Assembly (NCBI RefSeq): GCF_000315625.1
Contig: NW_005434667.1
Location: 400,527 to 464,526, forward strand
DNA: 64,000 nt
DNA from: Guillardia theta CCMP2712
Taxonomy: Eukaryota > Cryptophyceae > Pyrenomonadales > Geminigeraceae
Direction of reading: 5' to 3'
Within the stretch, counting starts at the first letter, position 1; the number at the start of each line of letters is the position of its first letter. The notes under the pieces are model-generated. The model made no database searches, was not told the DNA's origin, and saw only the letters and a program-made list of their open reading frames with translations. This document shows, in pieces, positions 8,512 through 16,891 of this stretch. A program made the translations under genes and the position numbers.

Positions 8512-10071
8512 ATGACTTCTAATAAACCCTCCCCTTTCGACTTTCTAGGCCATCTTGTATATGATGCCCAAGATCTCAAAAAGTTCAATCCCTCTTTTTT
8601 CTATGGATGTTCCTCCAAAGGTGTCCGACAAATCATCATCAAACAATCTATCCCTCAGTCTGAATACTTCTTCGGACTTCTCACTAAGAATATCTGGAAG
8701 CAGTTCGACGCAGACTATAAGAAGGCCAAGCTCCTTCTCTCCCAACGGTGGGTCCTCGAACATGTCCCTAACATGATAGATCAACCTACACCTGTCCAAG
8801 AACAACCCGAACCTGTCAAAGAACAATCCGAACCTGTCAAAGAACAACCCGAACCTGTTGAGGAGCAGACCGTCACACAGTGTGAGCCTGCGCCACCTAT
8901 CATCGAGCTCAAGGATGAAGAGAAGTTCAAGGATGATAAAGGAAAGTGTCTTGAGATTGAGGTCAGAGGGGAGAGAGAACATAATAAATGCTTCTTCAAG
9001 GTTTCGGATGTATCCAGAGCATTCAAGATGGATAATATCCGAACTACTATTCTACATGCTGATAGAGGATATGTTGAAAGAGTTCATTATAAAACGTTTA
9101 TTACGGTGCTCAATGAGCACACCACCGAACAGAATAAAACGAATACACCGAATAAAACCTTTCAGAAGAGGCTCTTCCTTACATACAATGGCATGTTGAA
9201 GGTGTTGTTCTCTTCTAGGAGTGGCAATGCTGAAAATTTCCAAGAATGGGCTTCAAGGATCCTCTTTACGGTCCAGATGGGAACTATTGAACAGAAACAG
9301 GAATTGGCATCTACTATGCTTGGTGTAAACATTGATTCATTCAGGGAGTTCTTGAGTTGTGGGATCACACCCGAGGTGTCATGCTTGTATTTGATAACTC
9401 TGGGATATGTCAAGGATGTGAGAGATGATATGGACATCCCTAAGAGACACAAGGACAATGCCATTGTTTGTAAGTTTGGTATAAGTAATAATATAGATCA
9501 GCGTTTGATGCAGCACAAGAGGGGGTTCAAGGACATCGAGAGAATGGATATGAGAGTTAAATGTTTTGGATATATAGATAAGACGTATACTAGTAAGGCA
9601 GAGACGGAATTGAAACATGAGTTGTATGATGGTTTGGTGGCGGATGAGGAGATATCTGTGAGATTGGAGTATAAGAAGCATACGGAGATAGTGGTATTGA
9701 CACCATTACAATTCAAGCATGTGACACAGAGTGTGTATCCGAATCTTACAAAGAGGTACGGTCAATCAGTGGCAAGATTTACGCAGGATATAGAGGAGTT
9801 GCGTAAGGAACTTGAACGACAGCAAGTGGAGCATAAGAGGGAGCTTGAGCAACAAGAGAGAGAACATAAGAGGGAGCTTGAGCAACAAGAGAGAGAACAT
9901 AAGAAAGACCTTGAACAACATGAGAAGGAGATGGAACATGTACGAGAGAGACATGAACTGGACATACAATTGCGGGTTGAACAGGAAAGGAATAAATCAC
10001 TGACAATAATATCTGAACTGAAGGATACACTCTTAGCTATGTATAAAGCTTCACCTAAGATTCCCTTTTAG
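8512..10071 (+). CDS. MSV199/BRO-N-like protein with GIY-YIG-like (T5orf172-type) domain and coiled coil
   Basis: 519 residues. Residues 1-85 look like an MSV199-type domain (SSKGVRQIIIKQSIPQSEYF). Residues 90-120 hold a Pro/Glu repeat, QPEPVKEQ and variants. Residues about 150-265 match the BRO-N fold (FFKVSDVSRAFKMDNI, then RLFLTYNGMLKVLF and FQEWASRILFTVQMG). Residues about 290-390 resemble a T5orf172/GIY-YIG-related domain: CLYLITLGY, then KFGISNNIDQRLMQHKRGF. The C terminus is a coiled coil with tandem QEREHKRELE units (residues about 430-480). Such proteins bind DNA in large DNA viruses and phages; the exact role is unknown. The gene is flanked by MITE-like elements on both sides. Confidence 0.8.
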   Translation: MTSNKPSPFDFLGHLVYDAQDLKKFNPSFFYGCSSKGVRQIIIKQSIPQSEYFFGLLTKNIWKQFDADYKKAKLLLSQRWVLEHVPNMIDQPTPVQEQPEPVKEQSEPVKEQPEPVEEQTVTQCEPAPPIIELKDEEKFKDDKGKCLEIEVRGEREHNKCFFKVSDVSRAFKMDNIRTTILHADRGYVERVHYKTFITVLNEHTTEQNKTNTPNKTFQKRLFLTYNGMLKVLFSSRSGNAENFQEWASRILFTVQMGTIEQKQELASTMLGVNIDSFREFLSCGITPEVSCLYLITLGYVKDVRDDMDIPKRHKDNAIVCKFGISNNIDQRLMQHKRGFKDIERMDMRVKCFGYIDKTYTSKAETELKHELYDGLVADEEISVRLEYKKHTEIVVLTPLQFKHVTQSVYPNLTKRYGQSVARFTQDIEELRKELERQQVEHKRELEQQEREHKRELEQQEREHKKDLEQHEKEMEHVRERHELDIQLRVEQERNKSLTIISELKDTLLAMYKASPKIPF

Positions 10072-10086
10072 AATCATGTTTTCTTC

Positions 10087-10273
10087 ACACGATCACGTAC
10101 CAAGCTTTTAGAAAAACCTTGACCAAAATATTCCATATAACACCTCTATATCACTCTTTAAGTATTATATCAGCATGTTGAGATTATTCAACCTAGATAT
10201 CACAACATGCCTATATTGTACTCCAGAAGCAGTGATAGAGAGTATCATATGGATCTTGTATGAGGTATTGTGT
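10087..10273. mobile_element. MITE-like element R3
   Basis: A 187 bp copy of the R1 subtype (ACCAAGCTTTTAGAAAAACC shared) directly after the BRO-like gene. The right end is GTATGAGGTATTGTGT. No ORF. Confidence 0.55.
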
Positions 10274-10303
10274 GTGATTCATATAGGCCTTATTGTGTCC
10301 TTC

Positions 10304-10464
10304 ACACGATCACGTACAATACACAATATGACTCTTCTATATACTTCTCTTATGATCATATACAAAAATGTTGAGAATACAAAAATTAGGACATTCAACG
10401 AATATGTATAGAGTAAAAGAGCGGTACATAGCAGCATGATATAGTGTTGTACGAGACATTGTGT
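10304..10464. mobile_element. MITE-like element R4
   Basis: A 161 bp copy starting ACACGATCACGTACAATACA and ending GTACGAGACATTGTGT. Nearly the same as R5; only 30 bp from R3. Confidence 0.6.
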
Positions 10465-10480
10465 CTGCCTGCCTAGGTCT

Positions 10481-10602
10481 AAGCGCGTTCGGGGCGCTCT
10501 CCCCGACAATAAGCGCGTCCGGGGGCGAAGCAACGAAGTTGCTAAGCTTAGGAGCAAAGCTCCTTCGCATCCCCGGGGCGCGTTCGGGGCGCTCTCCCCG
10601 AT
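10481..10602. repeat. GC-rich palindrome cluster with double hairpin
   Basis: Three copies of the GCGCGTTCGGGGCGCTC type core surround two adjacent small hairpins, AGCAACGAAGTTGCT (10529-10543) and AGGAGCAAAGCTCCT (10550-10564). Strikingly GC-rich against the AT-rich surroundings. It ends 17 bases before the glycosyltransferase ATG. Confidence 0.75.
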
Positions 10603-10618
10603 ATGTGTTTTAGAATAA

Positions 10619-11346
10619 ATGTCTATAGGAAGCATTCAAGATCACTTCAAATCATTCCACAAGTCTATGGATGATCTCTTGTTTATTCTAAAGGGTGTTC
10701 AACCGCGGATATTGGATAGAATTGATCGCATATATTATATAAATTTGGATAAGAGGATTGATAGGAAGGAGCATATAGAGAGGGAGATCCGAGAGATACT
10801 GGATGAGGATCTAAGTAAGACGGTGAGGATACCTGGAGTGATATATGATAAATTTGGTGGGAGATTGAGGGTGCGATAGGTTGTAGTATGGCGCATAGGA
10901 ATGCGATAAGATTAGCGATAGAAGAGGATGTGAGAAATGTGATAATATTGGAGGATGATTTTAAATTTGTGTGTGATCGTGATAGATTGAAGTGTAATTT
11001 GGAGGGTTTTATGTTGAGATATGTGGATTATGATATGTTGTTGTTTGGAGTGAGTTCACCGGAGGTGGAATATGAGAGAGAGTATGAGGATTTTAAGAGG
11101 ATAAATTACAGTCAGACGACATCAGGGTATATGTTGTCGAAGAAGGGGTTAGAGAAGATGAGGGGTGTATGTGAAGTGAGCATAGATTCTCTCATTCAAA
11201 CTAAGAATGTATCGAAGCATGCGATAGATATACAATGGAACTCGATAATGAGAGAGGGGGAGGTGTATGTGTTTCCGTTTAGGGTTGGAAAACAGATAGA
11301 GAGCTACAGTGACATTGAAAGCAGATTTGTCTCATATGGTGTTTAG
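10619..11346 (+). pseudogene. GT25-like glycosyltransferase, frameshifted
   Basis: Two adjacent frames encode one family 25-like glycosyltransferase. The first part (10619-10879) contains IDRIYYINLDKRIDRKEH, the usual N-terminal motif. The second (open from before 10888 to 11346) contains GAIGCSMAHRNAI, VIILEDDF with the acidic metal/sugar-nucleotide motif, and SGYMLSKKGLEKM. The family reads these segments in one chain, so a one-base indel lies about 10,855-10,875, just before the G-A-I-G-C-S motif. It may be a real disruption or a sequencing error. Family members transfer sugars to protein or lipopolysaccharide acceptors, and giant viruses often carry them for capsid glycans. Confidence 0.7.
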
Positions 11347-11389
11347 ACCTTCTTTAAATCGTCTATATTGGTCTTTCCACGATGTCTTC

Positions 11390-11550
11390 ACACGATCACG
11401 TACAATACACAATATCACTCTTCTATATACTTCTCTTATGATCATATACAAACATGTTGAGAATACAAAAATTAGGACATTCAATGAACCTGTATGAAGA
11501 ACAAAGATCATATATAGGAGCATGATATAAAGTTGTACGAGACATTGTGT
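11390..11550. mobile_element. MITE-like element R5
   Basis: 161 bp, nearly identical to R4 (both contain AGAATACAAAAATTAGGACA), with the same ends, located after the glycosyltransferase gene. Confidence 0.6.
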
Positions 11551-11566
11551 CATTTGCATCCGGATG

Positions 11567-11670
11567 AAAGCGCGTTCGGGGGCGAAGCAACGAAGTTGCT
11601 AAGCTTAGGAGCAAAGCTCCTTCGCATCTCCCCGATAGCTATCCCCGACCCCGACCCCGATTCCGGGATA
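11567..11670. repeat. GC-rich palindrome and double hairpin, second copy
   Basis: AAAGCGCGTTCGGGGGCGAA, then the same two hairpins as at 10529-10564 (here 11586-11600 and 11607-11621), then a run of CCCCGA units. The R4/GC and R5/GC pairs have the same order and spacing, so the composite was duplicated as a block. Confidence 0.75.
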
Positions 11671-11959
11671 TAAGTCTATTTGCTAGAACGAGATATTCGA
11701 ATGGTATTTTCTCATGGATGGTGTGCTAAGTGATTTTGAATACACAGTTCATTTTTACCATCTTGTATAAAAATTATAGAATGTAAGAAGCAAAACAATC
11801 ATGCTACAAAATAGTGAATGATTTGCATATAACTACAGAGAATGATGAAGCTGAGATCTGTTGCGGATCTTAGCGGCTAAGACGGTCCGAGCCACATTTG
11901 CTATAGCACTTTTACTCATTATAAAGCATTTTGTAACCATTTGTAACCGTTTTAGGTAA
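11671..11959. other. AT-rich intergenic stretch
   Basis: No ORF or structure that I can support. The last part (TTTGTAACCATTTGTAACCG) leads into the conserved leader of HMG copy 1. Confidence 0.4.
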
Positions 11960-12052
11960 AAGTGATCACGGTCGTTTAGTCTTCCCTCAACCAAACACCT
12001 ACACAACCAACCCGCAACACCCGCTCTACCAACACCAACAGACAGATACACA
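11960..12052 (+). promoter_or_regulatory. Conserved leader of HMG copy 1
   Basis: About 92 bases ending at the ATG and shared almost base for base by all five array copies. It starts AGTGATCACGGTCGTTTAGT and continues as a CA-rich, purine-poor stretch with CTACCAACACCAACAGACAG. Conservation equals that of the coding part, so it may hold promoter and 5' UTR signals or simply reflect recent duplication. Confidence 0.6.
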
Positions 12053-12616
12053 ATGGCCCCTACCACCATCAACACCGTTATCTCCATCATCACCTCCGAC
12101 TTCCAGGATGTCATCGACAAGAAGGAGCTCATCCAGGTCCTCAAGACCAAGCAGGCCGAGATCAAGAAGGAGGCAAAGAACGCCAGAGCCGACAGGCCGC
12201 CCACTGCCTACAACGTCTACATGTGGGAGAAGATGAAGTCAGAGGATCTAGCCAACCTCAAGCCCAAGGAGAGGATGTCCGTCATCTCAAAGCAATGGAA
12301 GGATGATGCCGAACAGTACAAGGCCGACAAGGCGTGGTATGACCGCGCCTCGGAGGAGATGAGACAGGAGAAGGATGCGAAGAAGACAGAAGACAAGGAC
12401 ACATCCAAGGATGCCGAGAAGGAAGCCAAGAAGGCTGAGAAAGAGGCTGAGAAGGAAGCCAAGAAGGCTGAGAAAGAGGCTGAGAAGGAAGCCAAGAAGG
12501 CTGAGAAAGAGGCCGCTAAGGAAGCCAAGAAGGCCGCTAAAGAGGCTGAGAAGGAGGCAAAGAAGGCCGCTAAAGAGGCCGAGAAGGAGGCCAAGAAGGC
12601 CGCTAAGACTAAATAG
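12053..12616 (+). CDS. HMG-box protein with Lys/Ala/Glu tail, copy 1
   Basis: 187 residues in three parts. Residues 1-45 form a helical N-terminal module (TVISIITSDFQDVIDKKELI). Residues about 47-105 are an HMG box close to the YABBY-type form: RPPTAYNVYMWEKMK, KPKERMSVISKQWKDD and KADKAWYDRAS. Residues about 115-187 are a lysine-rich repetitive tail of AEKEAKK units, like the C-terminal tail of linker histone H1. Expected function: non-sequence-specific DNA binding and bending or compaction. The gene is GC-rich with AAG, GAG and GCC codons, unlike its AT-rich neighbours. Confidence 0.8.
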   Translation: MAPTTINTVISIITSDFQDVIDKKELIQVLKTKQAEIKKEAKNARADRPPTAYNVYMWEKMKSEDLANLKPKERMSVISKQWKDDAEQYKADKAWYDRASEEMRQEKDAKKTEDKDTSKDAEKEAKKAEKEAEKEAKKAEKEAEKEAKKAEKEAAKEAKKAAKEAEKEAKKAAKEAEKEAKKAAKTK

Positions 12617-12637
12617 AGTGTGAACTCATACACTCGG

Positions 12638-12667
12638 GCATATAAAGGAAGATAATCCTTTTTATGC
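12638..12667 (+). terminator. 3' hairpin of HMG copy 1
   Basis: Stem GCATATAAAGGA with TCCTTTTTATGC around a 6-base loop, 22 bases after the stop. It is preceded by a smaller stem, GAGTGT/ACACTC. Resembles the hairpin 3' ends reported for mimivirus transcripts. Confidence 0.6.
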
Positions 12668-12732
12668 TTTCATCATATTTCCTTTCATGATACTAAATGT
12701 ATTTGTAGCAATCTGTTTCAACTCAAAGCAAA

Positions 12733-12824
12733 AGTGATCACGGTCGTTTAGTCTTCCCTCAACCAAACACCTACACGACCAACCCGCAACACCCGCTCTA
12801 CCAACACCAACAGACAGATACACA
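12733..12824 (+). promoter_or_regulatory. Conserved leader of HMG copy 2
   Basis: Same leader as copy 1 with two or three substitutions (ACGACC for ACAACC). The sequence before it (TGTATTTGTAGCAATCTGTT) is also shared by copies 3, 4 and 5. Confidence 0.6.
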
Positions 12825-13355
12825 ATGGCCCCTACCACCATCAACACCGTTATCTCCATCATCTCCTCCGACTTCCAGGACGTCATCGACAAGAAGGAGC
12901 TCATCCAGGTCCTCAAGACCAAGCAGGCCGAGATCAAGAAGGAGGCAAAGAACGCCAGAGCCGACAGGCCGCCTACTGCCTACAACGTCTACATGTGGGA
13001 GAAGATGAAGTCCGAGGATCTAGCCAACCTCAAGCCCAAGGAGAGGATGTCCGTCATCTCCAAGCAATGGAAGGATGATGCCGAGCAGTACAAGGCCGAC
13101 AAGGCGTGGTATGATCGTGCCTCGGAGGAGATGAGACAGGAGAAGGAGGCAAAGCAGACAGAAGGCAAGGACACATCCAAGAAGGCTGAGAAGGAAGCCA
13201 AGAAGGCCACCAAGGAGGCCGAGAAGGAAGCCAAGAAGGCCATCAAGGAGGCTGAGAAGGAGGCCAAGAAGGCCGCTAAAGAGGCTGAGAAGGAGGCAAA
13301 GAAGGCCGCCAAAGAGGCCGAGAAGGAGGCCAAGAAGGCCGCTAAGACTAAATAG
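12825..13355 (+). CDS. HMG-box protein with Lys/Ala/Glu tail, copy 2
   Basis: 176 residues. N-terminal module and HMG box are almost identical to copy 1 (IISSDFQ for IITSDFQ). The tail differs in length and in units: KKATKEAEKEA and KKAIKEAEKEA occur only here. The start lies 772 bp after that of copy 1, in direct tandem, which with the shared leader and 3' hairpin shows duplication of a complete gene unit. Confidence 0.8.
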   Translation: MAPTTINTVISIISSDFQDVIDKKELIQVLKTKQAEIKKEAKNARADRPPTAYNVYMWEKMKSEDLANLKPKERMSVISKQWKDDAEQYKADKAWYDRASEEMRQEKEAKQTEGKDTSKKAEKEAKKATKEAEKEAKKAIKEAEKEAKKAAKEAEKEAKKAAKEAEKEAKKAAKTK

Positions 13356-13376
13356 AGTGTGAACTCATACACTCGG

Positions 13377-13406
13377 GCATATAAAGGAAGATAATCCTTT
13401 TTATGC
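13377..13406 (+). terminator. 3' hairpin of HMG copy 2
   Basis: Same stem as after copy 1 (GCATATAAAGGA / TCCTTTTTATGC), 21 bases after the stop. Confidence 0.6.
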
Positions 13407-13471
13407 TTTCATCATATTTCCTTTCATGATACTAAATGTATTTGTAGCAATCTGTTCCATCTCAAAGCAAA

Positions 13472-13569
13472 AGTGATCACGGTCGTTTAGTCTTCTCTCA
13501 ACCAAACACCTACACGACCAACCCGCAACACCCGCTCTACCAACACCAACACCAACAGACAGATACACA
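13472..13569 (+). promoter_or_regulatory. Conserved leader of HMG copy 3
   Basis: 98 bases; differs from the others by one extra ACACCA unit in the run before the ATG. Confidence 0.6.
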
Positions 13570-14145
13570 ATGGCCCCTACCACCATCAACACCGTCATCT
13601 CCATCATCTCCTCCGACTTCCAGGACGTCATCGACAAGAAGGAGCTCATCCAGGTCCTCAAGACCAAGCAGGCCGAGATCAAGAAGGAGGCAAAGAACGC
13701 CAGAGCCGACAGGCCGCCCACAGCCTACAACGTCTACATGTGGGAGAAGATGAAGTCCGAGGATCTCGCCAACCTCAAGCCCAAAGAGAGGATGTCCGTC
13801 ATCTCCAAGCAATGGAAGGATGATGCCGAGCAGTACAAGGCCGACAAGGCGTGGTATGACCGTGCCTCGGAGGAGATGAGACAGGAGAAGGAGGCGAAGA
13901 AGACACAAGGCAAGGACGCATCCAAGGAGGCTGAGAAGACAGAAAGCAAGGAGATCGAGAAGGAAGCCAAGGAGATCGAGAAGGAAGCCAAGAAGGCCGC
14001 CAAGGAGGCAGAGAAGGAGGCTAAGAAGACCGCCAAAGAGGCTGAGAAGGAGGCTAAGAAGGCCGCCAAAGAGGCCGAGAAAGAAGCGAAGAAGGCCGCC
14101 AAGGAGGCTGAGAAGGCTGCTAAGAAGGCCGCTAAGACAAAATAG
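13570..14145 (+). CDS. HMG-box protein with Lys/Ala/Glu tail, copy 3
   Basis: 191 residues. The box is as in copies 1 and 2. The tail carries a distinctive segment, KTESKEIEKEAKEIEKEA, before the usual AKEAEKEAKK units, so the tail is the fast-changing part while the DNA-binding part is held constant. The start is 745 bp after copy 2. Last copy before the array is interrupted by the Cys/His-repeat genes. Confidence 0.8.
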   Translation: MAPTTINTVISIISSDFQDVIDKKELIQVLKTKQAEIKKEAKNARADRPPTAYNVYMWEKMKSEDLANLKPKERMSVISKQWKDDAEQYKADKAWYDRASEEMRQEKEAKKTQGKDASKEAEKTESKEIEKEAKEIEKEAKKAAKEAEKEAKKTAKEAEKEAKKAAKEAEKEAKKAAKEAEKAAKKAAKTK

Positions 14146-14166
14146 AGTGTGAACTCATACACTCTG

Positions 14167-14196
14167 GCATATAAGGGAAGATAATCCTTTTTATGC
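14167..14196 (+). terminator. 3' hairpin of HMG copy 3
   Basis: GCATATAAGGGA paired with TCCTTTTTATGC, with G-T and A-A deviations from the stem in copies 1 and 2. Confidence 0.5.
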
Positions 14197-14277
14197 TTTC
14201 ATGAGTGTTGTCATTTATAATTGTACACATCTAAGGATGTATGTAAAATAAAAAATAGTGTGTATAGTTGATAATAA

Positions 14278-15414
14278 CTAAATGATGTCATAGTAGGTTT
14301 TACATTCTTCACAATCCATGACAAACCTTTCATGTAAACACATCATGGGTTGAGAGCTAGCTTGAACATTGCTTTTATTCTGATTTTTTATTTCGATACA
14401 ATCCTTGCAAGCAGAACGTCTTCTATTGTGTTCACATATAGCTCCACCGCCACACTCCTTACATCTAGTCCTAAGCCTATCATGTTGACATAAGGAGCCA
14501 CCACCGCAATCTTTACAAACTACCCTTCGTTTATTATGCTGGCATATTCCCGCACCACCACAATCCTTGCATTCATATCTATATCTGCCATGTTCGCAAA
14601 CACAACTGCCACCACAATCTTTACATCTGTTGAACCGTTTGTTGTGTGGACATATATATGTGCCATGACATTCGCTACATAGATTCTTTTGTTTGTTGTG
14701 TGGACATATTCCAGAGCCACCACATTCCCGGCAAAGAGTCCTGATCATTTTGTGTTGACAGATAGATCCACCACCACAATCCTTGCATCTGTTCTTGATT
14801 ATGTTGTGAACACATATTCCACTGCCACCACAATCCTTACATGTGCGCTTCATCCTTTTATGAATACATATCTCGCTGCCACCACAATCCTTGCATCTGC
14901 TCCTGATCCTGTTGTGCTGGCATATTGAGCTGCCACCACATTCCTTACATTTAGCTTTTGCTTTATTATGTTGGCATATTCCTTTGCCGCCACATTCCTT
15001 GCAGATGTGCCTGACTTTGTTGTGAATGCATATTGAACTGCCACCACATTCCTTGCATCTATTCTTGATCCTGTTGTGCGGACATATTGCGCTGCCACCA
15101 CAATCCTTGCATCTGCTCTTGATCCTTTTGTGAACACATAGCCCACTGCCACCACAATCCTTACACACATTCTTGATTCTATTGTGAACACATATTGCGC
15201 TGCCACCACATTCCTTACAGATGGTGTTGATCCTGTTGTGCTGACATATTGCGCTGCCACCACAATCCTTGCATCTGTTCTTCACTCTATTGTGAACACA
15301 TAGCCCACTGCCACCACATTCCTTGCATACAAATTTCTGTCTCTTGTGTGGACATATAGCAACACCATCACAGTCCTTACACTTATGCTTATTCCTATTA
15401 TGAATACACCTCAT
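14278..15414 (-). CDS. Cys/His tandem-repeat protein, 19-20 repeats
   Basis: 378 residues made almost only of an 18-residue unit with the pattern C-x2-C-G-G-x3-C-x-H-N-x6, for example CKDCGGSAICQHNRIN. The regular C-x2-C and C-x-H spacing suggests one zinc ion per unit, giving a rod of small zinc knuckles. Similar arrays occur in proteins of large DNA viruses and some protists; I know no proven function. The first unit (MRCIHNRNKHKCKDC) starts at the ATG, and the C terminus (MMCLHERFVMDCEEC) is a slightly diverged unit. A related 212-residue gene lies at 16038. Confidence 0.75.
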   Translation of the reverse strand: MRCIHNRNKHKCKDCDGVAICPHKRQKFVCKECGGSGLCVHNRVKNRCKDCGGSAICQHNRINTICKECGGSAICVHNRIKNVCKDCGGSGLCVHKRIKSRCKDCGGSAICPHNRIKNRCKECGGSSICIHNKVRHICKECGGKGICQHNKAKAKCKECGGSSICQHNRIRSRCKDCGGSEICIHKRMKRTCKDCGGSGICVHNIIKNRCKDCGGGSICQHKMIRTLCRECGGSGICPHNKQKNLCSECHGTYICPHNKRFNRCKDCGGSCVCEHGRYRYECKDCGGAGICQHNKRRVVCKDCGGGSLCQHDRLRTRCKECGGGAICEHNRRRSACKDCIEIKNQNKSNVQASSQPMMCLHERFVMDCEECKTYYDII

Positions 15415-15498
15415 GTTTTGTTTCTAGTAAGATGATGGTTCTATTTCTAAAGTCATTTTTTAGAACAATAAAAATATACCTAAAATACATGCTTTTTT

Positions 15499-15987
15499 TC
15501 ATTGAGAGATATGTTTGTAGAACATAGATGCCGAAATAGAATCTGGTGGAATGTAGTGATATAATATGAAATTGAAGAAGCCTGAATAATTTATATTTCG
15601 AGCATCATCCCATATGATGCGATCGTTGAAGATGATCTCAAAAGTGAATATATCTGCGTCTTGTTTTATAGATCTCCATACACTCTTTGTCTCTTCAGAA
15701 GAATGTAGAAAGAATGTAACATATACCTTGTTTGTTACACCAGATGGTTCATTTGGTTTGGAAGTTATATCTTCTATATCTAGATTCATGCTCTTACAGA
15801 TCTCTTTCATAATCAAACAGCATCTATCAAGGGTCTTGAACGCATCCGTCCATTCTTTCAATTCTGGATAGAGTGGAACAAGATCTCTTGTTATCCGTTC
15901 ATACTCAATACAGTTTTTTTGATATTCTTGATAGAATGACAGTATATTCAGAACAGGCAGAGACATTGTTTGTTGTGTCATGCTCAT
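15499..15987 (-). CDS. Unknown protein between the Cys/His-repeat genes
   Basis: 162 residues (MSMTQQTMSLPVLNILSFYQ onward); a second ATG four codons in would also serve. It reads as a normal globular protein with helices at the N terminus and a mixed second half (VYVTFFLHSSEETKSVWRSI). I recognise no domain. It has the same direction as both flanking Cys/His-repeat genes, with short gaps. Confidence 0.6.
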   Translation of the reverse strand: MSMTQQTMSLPVLNILSFYQEYQKNCIEYERITRDLVPLYPELKEWTDAFKTLDRCCLIMKEICKSMNLDIEDITSKPNEPSGVTNKVYVTFFLHSSEETKSVWRSIKQDADIFTFEIIFNDRIIWDDARNINYSGFFNFILYHYIPPDSISASMFYKHISQ

Positions 15988-16037
15988 AGTCTAGCATATA
16001 ATCATTTTTTACTTAGAATGATGATAACATCATGTCC

Positions 16038-16676
16038 TTATATCATCTCATCATTGAAGAATTGTTGAATGCTCTTACATTCCTTGCAACGATATTTCAT
16101 TCGGTTGTGCGGACAGATGGAATTGCCGCCACAATCCTTGCAACGACATTTTATTCGATCGTGTTTACACAATGACGCTCCACCACAGTCTTTACATATG
16201 CTCCTTACTTTATTGTGTGAACATATGGATCCACCACCGCAGATCTTGCATGTGCTCCTTATTCGATTGTGTTGGCATATAGATCCGCCACCACATGCCT
16301 TGCATGTGCTCCGTCGTCTATTGTGTTGACATATTGATGATCCACCGCACTCTTTGCATCTTGATCTGAGCTTGTTGTGTTCACATATTGATGATCCATG
16401 GCACTCCTTACATACACTTCTACGCCTCTTGTGTTTGCAGATAGATGATCCTCCACAATCCTTGCATCTATTGATTATGCGTTTGTGAGGACACAATGAT
16501 TTACCCCCACAATCCCTACAATATTTTTTATTTCGCTTGTGCTTGCATAAATATTTTATCTGGCACTCTTCACACTTGTTCTTTATATGATTGTGATGGC
16601 AGAGTAAGAACGATTGGCACTCGTGACATTTCTCTTTATGTCTATTGTGTGGACACATCAACATGTGAACATTCAT
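16038..16676 (-). CDS. Cys/His tandem-repeat protein, about 10 repeats
   Basis: 212 residues. N-terminal units are irregular (CPHNRHKEKCHECQ, CEECQIKYLCKHKRNK), then regular 18-residue units of the same type as the gene at 14278. The last (MKYRCKECKSIQQFFNDEMI) ends the array. The presence of both regular and degenerate units suggests repeat birth at the C-terminal side. Probably a paralogue of the longer gene. Confidence 0.75.
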   Translation of the reverse strand: MNVHMLMCPHNRHKEKCHECQSFLLCHHNHIKNKCEECQIKYLCKHKRNKKYCRDCGGKSLCPHKRIINRCKDCGGSSICKHKRRRSVCKECHGSSICEHNKLRSRCKECGGSSICQHNRRRSTCKACGGGSICQHNRIRSTCKICGGGSICSHNKVRSICKDCGGASLCKHDRIKCRCKDCGGNSICPHNRMKYRCKECKSIQQFFNDEMI

Positions 16677-16799
16677 TGCTAAACAAGACCTAGAGCAGCT
16701 ATTTTAGAGATGTATCAATAAAGATAATGAACATAACTTTTATGTATTTTTGTACAACCTTCAATGTATTTGTAGCAATCTGTTCTATCTCAAAGCAAA

Positions 16800-16891
16800 A
16801 GTGATCACGGTCGTTTAGTCTTCCCTCAACCAAACACCTACACAACCAACCCGCAACACCCGCTCTACCAACACCAACAGACAGATACGCA
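16800..16891 (+). promoter_or_regulatory. Conserved leader of HMG copy 4
   Basis: Same leader, one change just before the ATG (ACGCA for ACACA). Confidence 0.6.

Noticed and set aside
12217-14162. Ser/Ala/Phe-rich minus ORFs opposite the HMG genes
   Set aside because: Mirror translations of the Lys/Ala/Glu tails; same pattern opposite every copy.
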